Source: Eimeria necatrix
Taxonomy: Eukaryota > Apicomplexa > Conoidasida > Eucoccidiorida > Eimeriidae
Length of the DNA: 11,603 bases
Assembly (NCBI RefSeq): GCF_000499385.1
Contig: NW_013654970.1
Span: forward strand, 206,638-218,240
Direction of reading: 5' to 3'
Positions 7,453 to 11,603 of the stretch are shown here, piece after piece (position 1 is the stretch's first letter; each line of letters begins with the position of its first letter). The notes under the pieces were generated by a model, which was not told where the DNA came from, did not search any database, and saw only the letters and a program-made list of their open reading frames with translations. A program made the translations under genes and the position numbers.

Positions 7453-7470
7453 AGAAATGCGGGTTTCCGG

Positions 7471-8215
7471 AAAAAACTGTTTTTCCGCAAATTGCACCAT
7501 TTTGAGTTTTTCTTTTCAATTCTTTTGTCCTTTTTGCATTTAATTGAAGATTTTGCATGCATTTGATGTCCCTAATTGCAATATTTGGCAAATTTGAACA
7601 GATTTCGTTCTTTCTACTCCCCTGTTTCCCCTGAAGACTATTCAGACTTGAATTAAGTTTTCAAAAAGTTTCTTTTGGCATTCAAATGCTCTCAGCCCCA
7701 CAAATAATCCATTTGAGTCCTTTTGTCTTTTTAATTTCTTTTTAATTTCTTTTTAATTTCTTTTTAATTTCCATTTAATTCCTTTCATCCTTTTATTTCT
7801 TTTTACTTCCTCAACTCTGCATTTCTTCGTTTCTTAACTTGGACTTTTCGCAGTTAGAAAATTTTTTCTTTTGTTTCTTTTGTGTCCCTTTTGTCGCCAA
7901 AAGAACTCCAACTGTTTTTAAATCCACTTTCATCAAAACAATTTTCATTTTCATTTTTATTTTATTTTTCTTTTTTATTTTCTTTTTTTTTGCTTTCTTT
8001 CTGCTGCTGCGGATGCGCCGCAATGTAAAACACCAAAAACAAAATGCAGCAAATTGTGCAGCTCCAGAAGATCTGAAAAACAAAAAAACAAAAAAAACAA
8101 AAAAGCAAATTAAAAAGACATTACAGAAACAAAAAAGCAAAAAAGAAATAAAAGGAAATTAAAAAGGCAACGGGAGATAAAAAAGAAATTAAAAAAAGAC
8201 AAAAGGGGACAAAAA
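7471..8215. other. T-rich then A-rich low complexity, no gene seen
   Basis: Pyrimidine-rich (TTTTTAATTTC-type repeats near 7730-7800), then A-rich from about 8070. A 75-bp less biased island at 8000-8076 contains MRRNVKHQKQNAANCAAPED in one frame. It is too short and unflanked to call an exon. GCATGC occurs at 7555-7560. Confidence 0.5.
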
Positions 8216-8230
8216 GAGACAAAAAAGCGT

Positions 8231-8233
<3 letters not shown>

Positions 8234-8268
<35 letters not shown>

Positions 8269-8395
8269 GCAGCCTTATCACCATTGACGTAAGCAGCAGC
8301 AGCAGCCGCCTGATCATCCTCGGCAGCAGCAGCAGCAGTAGCAGCAGCAGCGACCTGGTCACCATCAGCAGCAGCAGCAGCAGTTTTATCACAAT

Positions 8396-8459
<64 letters not shown>

Positions 8460-8460
8460 C
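8234..8460. repeat. CAG tract with GTCACCATCA-type interruptions
   Basis: (CAG)n blocks separated by CTTATCACCATT, CCGCCTGATCATCC, GACCTGGTCACCATCAG and TTTTATCACAATCAG, ending with a long pure run (8395-8458). The interruptions resemble those of the array at 4559-4747. Confidence 0.75.
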
Positions 8461-8593
8461 CTTGACCCATTGGGGGCAGGGGGGGTGGGGCTGCAGCGCC
8501 CCTTCGAGAAAATAAAATTTTAAAATCAAAAGAGACTCTGTGGAGATCACCGCGATGTCCAGCCAGCACTGCACCCCCATGCGCGGGCAGTCC
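8461..8593 (-). CDS. Probable internal exon, unrecognised protein
   Basis: On the minus strand a CTG tract ends in CTGCAG (8599-8594). It is followed by 133 nt of non-repetitive open frame, then GTCTGCTGCTG (GT at 8460-8459), so acceptor and candidate donor bracket it. It reads DCPRMGVQCWLDIAVISTES, LLILKFYFLEGALQPHPPCP, QWVK: a mixed, globular-looking sequence unlike the homopolymers around it. The start phase leaves one base before the first full codon, and the end is phase 0. I do not recognise a family. It may belong with the minus-strand exon at 10251-9784, but no intervening exons could be joined convincingly. Confidence 0.45.
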
Positions 8594-8595
8594 CT

Positions 8596-8597
<2 letters not shown>

Positions 8598-8641
<44 letters not shown>

Positions 8642-9170
8642 CAGCAGCAGCGGGGGTGAGAGCAGGAGGAGGGGGGGGCAGCAGCGGGTGCAGCGGCAGC
8701 GCCGGCAAGTGCAGCGGGAGCAGCAGCAAATGCAGAGCAGCAGCAGCAGCGAATCAGCAGCAGCGCGAGCGTTGGCAGCAGCAGCAAACGCAGCAGCAGC
8801 AAATACACCAGCAGCACAAGCGTTAGCAGCAGCAGCAAACGCATTAGCGAAAGCAGCACAAGCGTTGTCACCAACAGCAGCAGCTGCAGCACAAGCATTA
8901 ACGGCAGCAGCAACTGCAGCAGCATCCGCAAGTTCATCAGCGGCAGCCAGTGCAGCAGCAGCAAGTACAGCAGCAGCAGCGAATGCAGCAGCAGCAGCAG
9001 CAAGTGCAGCAGCAGCAGCAAGTGCAGCAGCGGCAGCAAGTGCAGCAGCAAGAGCAAGTGCAGCAGCAGCAGCAAGTGCAGCAGCAGCAGCAAGCGCAGC
9101 AGCAAGAGCAACAGCAGCAGCAAGTGCAGCAGCAGCAGCAAGTGCAGCAGCAGCAGCAGCAGCAGCGCGT
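8598..9170. repeat. CAG field with a CAGCAGCAGCAAGTG 15-mer array
   Basis: A pure CAG run (8598-8638) is followed by a G-rich bridge (8650-8690) and then CAG with interruptions: CAAACGC/CAAGCGTTAG units at 8770-8900 and, from 8950, repeated (CAG)3-4 CAAGTG units of about 15 bp up to 9150. One plus frame is open as Ala/Ser-rich from 8688 to 9206 and one minus frame as Leu/Ala-rich. With both strands open, openness is not evidence of coding. Confidence 0.75.
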
Positions 9171-9280
9171 CTCACGGGTCTGTTGCAACGACGTAGAACT
9201 CCCTAGTTCCTGCTGCAGCAGCAAATGCCAGCAGCGCGGTGCGCAGCAGCACGAGCCAGTGTTTGCTGCTGAGGCCCAAA

Positions 9281-9396
9281 ATGGCTTTTAAAAAGAAAAC
9301 ATTTAAATCCAAAAGATTTACAAACAAACACAAAAACAAAGTCAAACAGAAACTCCGCGCAGAAGCCAGCATCGACGGCCACCGGTACCTCGTGCT

Positions 9397-9444
<48 letters not shown>
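9281..9444 (+). CDS. Candidate basic exon running into poly-Gln
   Basis: From ATG 9281 the frame reads MAFKKKTFKSKRFTNKHKNK, VKQKLRAEASIDGHRYLVL and then about 15 Gln. It is lysine-rich and non-repetitive before the Gln run, as in small nucleolar or ribosome-associated proteins, but no family is recognised. The frame is open upstream to 9197 and closes at 9550. The minus strand is open here too (HEVPVAVDAGFCAEFLF after a CTGCAG acceptor at 9398-9393), so the strand is unresolved. I favour plus because of the basic composition and because CAG is then on the sense strand. Confidence 0.35.
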
Positions 9445-9447
<3 letters not shown>

Positions 9448-9567
9448 CACGGCAGTGCTTTCTCATTTGCTGCTCGCCGTTTGCTGTCTTCGAAGCTTTT
9501 GTTTGCATGCAGAAAGAAAAACAAGTTGGGAAATCCTTGCACACAAATAAAAGCCAAGGAGATGCTG

Positions 9568-9740
9568 AAGCAGCAGCAGCAGCAGCAGCAGCAGCAAATG
9601 CAGCAGCAGCAGCAGCAGCAAATGCAGCAGCAGCAACAGGAGCAGCCGCAGGAACAGGAGTAGCGGCACAAGGAGGAACAGGGGAAGCGGCAGGAGCAGC
9701 AGCAGGGACGGGACCAGCAGCAGCAGCAAGTGAAGCTGCT

Positions 9741-9783
<43 letters not shown>
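9568..9783. repeat. CAG field with CAAATG and GGAACAGGA interruptions
   Basis: (CAG)8 with two CAGCAAATG joins (9568-9632), GGAGCAG/GGAACAGG units (9637-9720), then a pure CAG run (9744-9782). The Gln frame closes at TAG 9661; the Ala frame stays open to 9821. On the minus strand it is a CTG tract following the exon at 10251-9784. Confidence 0.7.
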
Positions 9784-9785
<2 letters not shown>

Positions 9786-10076
9786 GGGTTAGTTGTCTGT
9801 CTGACAGTTCGTAAGGCATGAATTGTTTGAGAGTTTCTTTGAGGGGGGATCGCGCATCTTTTTGCTGCTGCTGCTGCTGCTGCTGCTGCCACATTTGCTG
9901 CCGCTCGTGGAGTTTGAGCAGCTCCTGCTGCAGCTCCTGCCGCTGCTGCTGCTGCTGCTGCCGCTGCTGCTGCTGCAGCTCCTTGTCCGCTGCTGCTGCT
10001 GCTGCTGCTGCTGGCGTCTCCTTGGGGGAGTCGCACATGGGCGAAGAGGACGCGGCTGCGGCCACCGCTGCGGGCG

Positions 10077-10144
<68 letters not shown>

Positions 10145-10251
10145 GGGGGGCTGGGAGAAGCAGGACTGATGAAGGAAAAAGACTTTGCTGCTGAGTCTCC
10201 CAAAGCTTTCAAAGACAAAGAATAATCTTTGTGCCAATTGTAATGCAGCAT
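9784..10251 (-). CDS. Gln-rich protein exon, unrecognised
   Basis: From the ATG at 10251 the minus frame reads MLHYNWHKDYSLSLKALGDS, AAKSFSFISPASPSPP, about 20 Gln, then TPAAVAAAASSSPMCDSPKE, DKELQQQQ, QELQQELLKLHERQQMW, another Gln run, and KDARSPLKETLKQFMPYELS, DRQLTP. The non-repeat parts are polar and charged, and the QELQQELLKLHERQQ stretch suits a coiled coil. Upstream lies a CTG tract with CTGCAG at 10329-10324, an acceptor-like site, so the exon may begin at 10323 and the ATG may not be the start. It runs directly into CTG repeats at 9783 with no GT, as in the uS8 gene. A second minus frame (VSNAALQLAQRLFFVFESFG) competes over 10260-10190. Confidence 0.5.
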
Positions 10252-10314
10252 TTGAAACCTCCGACAAAAAAATAAACCCAAAAACATCCCCAAAAAGTTG
10301 CAGCCAAACACGTC

Positions 10315-10325
10315 CAGCAGCAGCT

Positions 10326-10375
<50 letters not shown>
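10315..10375. repeat. CAG tract
   Basis: About 16 uninterrupted CAG units (10327-10374). On the minus strand this is CTG ending in CTGCAG, just upstream of the Gln-rich exon. Confidence 0.7.
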
Positions 10376-10379
10376 CACA

Positions 10380-10640
10380 CAACTTCAACTCACTTTTTTA
10401 TTTTTTAATCCTTTTTAGTGCTTTCTTTTTCTAATTCTTTCTTTCTTTTCTAAATCTATTTCTTTAAAAGATCTTTTCTTTTTATTTCTTTTTTTAATTC
10501 TCTTTTCCCATTTTAAATTCTATTTCTTTAAAATCTTTTTAAAACTATTTCTTTTAAAAGCTCTCTTTCTTTTTATTCTTTCTTTCTTTTTTAAACTTTC
10601 TTTTTTTAAAAGCCTTTCTTCTTTCCTTCTTCTCTGGTGG
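10380..10640. other. Pyrimidine-rich spacer
   Basis: TTTCTTTC-type sequence with repeated TTTAAAA segments, ending in TCTCTGGTGGCAG, which would make a strong plus-strand 3' splice site. No downstream frame could be confirmed. Confidence 0.5.
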
Positions 10641-10671
10641 CAGCAGCTGCTTCGAAACAAAACCAACAAAC

Positions 10672-10950
10672 TAGGGTTTAGGGTTTAGGGTTTAGGGTTT
10701 AGGGTTTAGAGGGCAAGAAAGCTCTATAGTGCCGCACGAAATTGAAAAGGACTTTTAAATTAATTAAAATGAATTTGAAAATTAAATAACACCTCAACTG
10801 AAAAAGTCCCGCTTCGGAGACCCTGCAAAAGCCAAACCCTAATTTAGGGTTTGGCAAACAGCTAATCTGCCTCCAAGCCCTAAAGCCCCACTCCAAAAAA
10901 GGACAGCAGCAAAATCAGTTTTATGAGCAGATTAAACGCTAAAAACCCAT
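10672..10950. repeat. TTTAGGG array, unique island and telomeric palindrome
   Basis: Five TTTAGGG units (10672-10708), then unique sequence. At 10831-10855 AAACCCTAATTTAGGGTTT lies inside GCC...GGC arms, a 12+1+12 inverted repeat. A minus frame over 10699-10896 contains NLKVLFNFVRHYRAFLPS but lacks splice support. Confidence 0.6.
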
Positions 10951-11120
10951 AAACCCTAAACCCTAAACCCTAAACCCTAAACCCCAAACCCTACCCTCCA
11001 AACCCTAAACCCTAACCCCTAAACCCCAAACCCTAAACCCTAGCCCCATAAACCCTACCCGCCAAGCCCCTAGACCCCAAGCCCCCAGCCCCTAGCCCCT
11101 AGATGAAACCCTAAACCCTA
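10951..11120. repeat. Degenerate AAACCCT array
   Basis: Regular AAACCCT at 10951-10982 passes into AAACCCC, CCCTACC and CCCCTAG variants by 11040-11105 and returns to AAACCCT at 11106-11120. Confidence 0.75.
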
Positions 11121-11133
11121 GCGTGTGGGGAGC

Positions 11134-11152
11134 AAACCCTAATTTAGGGTTT
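11134..11152. repeat. Head-to-head telomere-like palindrome
   Basis: AAACCCTAATTTAGGGTTT, a 9+1+9 inverted repeat; C and G flanks extend it by one pair. The same 19-mer occurs at 10834, 11355 and 11511. Confidence 0.85.
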
Positions 11153-11180
11153 GGGCCTGGGACGCACGTGGTCCCACCAG

Positions 11181-11344
11181 CACTCGGCGAAGTTGGGGAG
11201 AATGTGTTTGAGAGAAAGTTCGAAAAGTTCGAAAGAAATCGACAAAAGCCACAAAAGGGTTTTCTCGCGAAGTACCAAACCCTTGACAATCCACCCGAAG
11301 AAGTGCGCCAAAACAAATACATCCATCTTTTCCTGAAGCGTTAA
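11181..11344 (+). CDS. Probable C-terminal exon, unrecognised protein
   Basis: The frame reads ENVFERKFEKFERNRQKPQK, GFLAKYQTLDNPPEEV, RQNKYIHLFLKR and stops at TAA 11342-11344. It is charged, non-repetitive and typical of a helical C-terminus. GTCCCACCAG (11171-11180) is the likeliest acceptor. The frame is in fact open up to 11123, so the exon could start earlier. Upstream exons would lie across the AAACCCT arrays and were not found. Its last part is repeated downstream. No family is recognised. Confidence 0.5.
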
Positions 11345-11603
11345 ATCACTCGCAAAACCCTAATTTAGGGTTTAGGGTTTAGGGTTTAGGGTTTAGGGTT
11401 TGGGGTTTGAGACAAGCCACAACACGGACACTACACCCTTGACAATCCACCCGAAGAAGTGCGCCAAAACAAATACATCCATCTTTTCCTGAAGCGTTAA
11501 ATCACTCGCAAAACCCTAATTTAGGGTTTAGGGTTTAGGGTTTAGGGTTTGGGGTTTGAGACAAGCCACAACACGGACACTACACCCTTGACAATCCACC
11601 CGA
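11281..11603 (+). repeat. Tandem 149/156-bp unit: exon end plus TTTAGGG tract
   Basis: CCTTGACAATCCACCCGAAG recurs at 11281 and 11437, and its first 18 bases again at 11586, cut by the window end. Units are 156 and 149 bp; the 7-bp difference is one TTTAGGG (five versus four). Each complete unit has the terminal-exon sequence to its TAA, ATCACTCGCA, the AAACCCTAATTTAGGGTTT palindrome, more TTTAGGG, TTTGGGG and GAGACAAGCCACAACACGGA. Confidence 0.9.

Noticed and set aside
7811..8162. Overlapping 107-109 residue frames on opposite strands
   Set aside because: Both are phenylalanine/lysine low-complexity translations of T-rich and A-rich DNA with no recognisable domain.
8189..9175. A 328-residue minus-strand open frame rich in Ala and Leu
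   Set aside because: The opposite strand and other frames are equally open over the same CAG repeats; only the segment 8593-8461 has non-repetitive content with splice-like edges, and it is better read in a different frame.

Overview
The window looks like nuclear DNA of an apicomplexan of the genus Eimeria. The evidence is the mix of long (CAG/CTG)n tracts readable as poly-Gln/Ala/Ser/Leu/Cys, many interstitial telomere-like TTTAGGG/AAACCCT tracts, AT-rich tetranucleotide repeats, and small intron-rich eukaryotic genes between them. The species cannot be decided from the window alone. Most long open frames are readings of triplet repeats and are not genes.

Layout. 324-3111 (+): a seven-exon gene whose last five exons encode a complete auxilin-type J domain with its HPD motif. 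Its six introns consist almost wholly of simple repeats: telomere-like heptamers, (ATTT)n/(AAAT)n, (TTAA)n and (CTG)n. 3134-4351: T-rich sequence, a 390-bp TAGC tetranucleotide field and mixed repeats with no gene I can support. 4352-5421 (+): a mitochondrial-type ribosomal protein uS8 gene with a possible Gln/His-rich N-terminal extension. It is interrupted exactly between two conserved residues by a 218-bp CTG-repeat insert that ends in CTGCAG but has no GT donor. 5422-5907: CAG repeats. 5908-8215: AT-rich, apparently gene-poor, but carrying five copies of a GGTGTACGTACACC palindrome family. 8234-10375: dense CAG/CTG with probable minus-strand exons at 8593-8461 and 10251-9784 and a competing plus-strand basic reading at 9281-9444. 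10380-11180: pyrimidine-rich DNA and AAACCCT arrays. 11181-11344 (+): a probable terminal exon. Its 3' end is tandemly duplicated with TTTAGGG spacers out to the window edge.

Three themes tie the window together. (1) Triplet repeats seem to follow the sense strand: CAG on the coding strand is read as homopolymer inside exons, while CTG lies at intron 3' ends and supplies the CTGCAG| acceptor. (2) Telomere-like arrays sit in introns and are linked to small duplications of exon edges at both ends of the window. (3) A short palindrome family, often near GCATGC and TTTCCGG, is scattered across coding and non-coding DNA. No known link joins the auxilin-like and uS8 genes functionally; their proximity is probably incidental.
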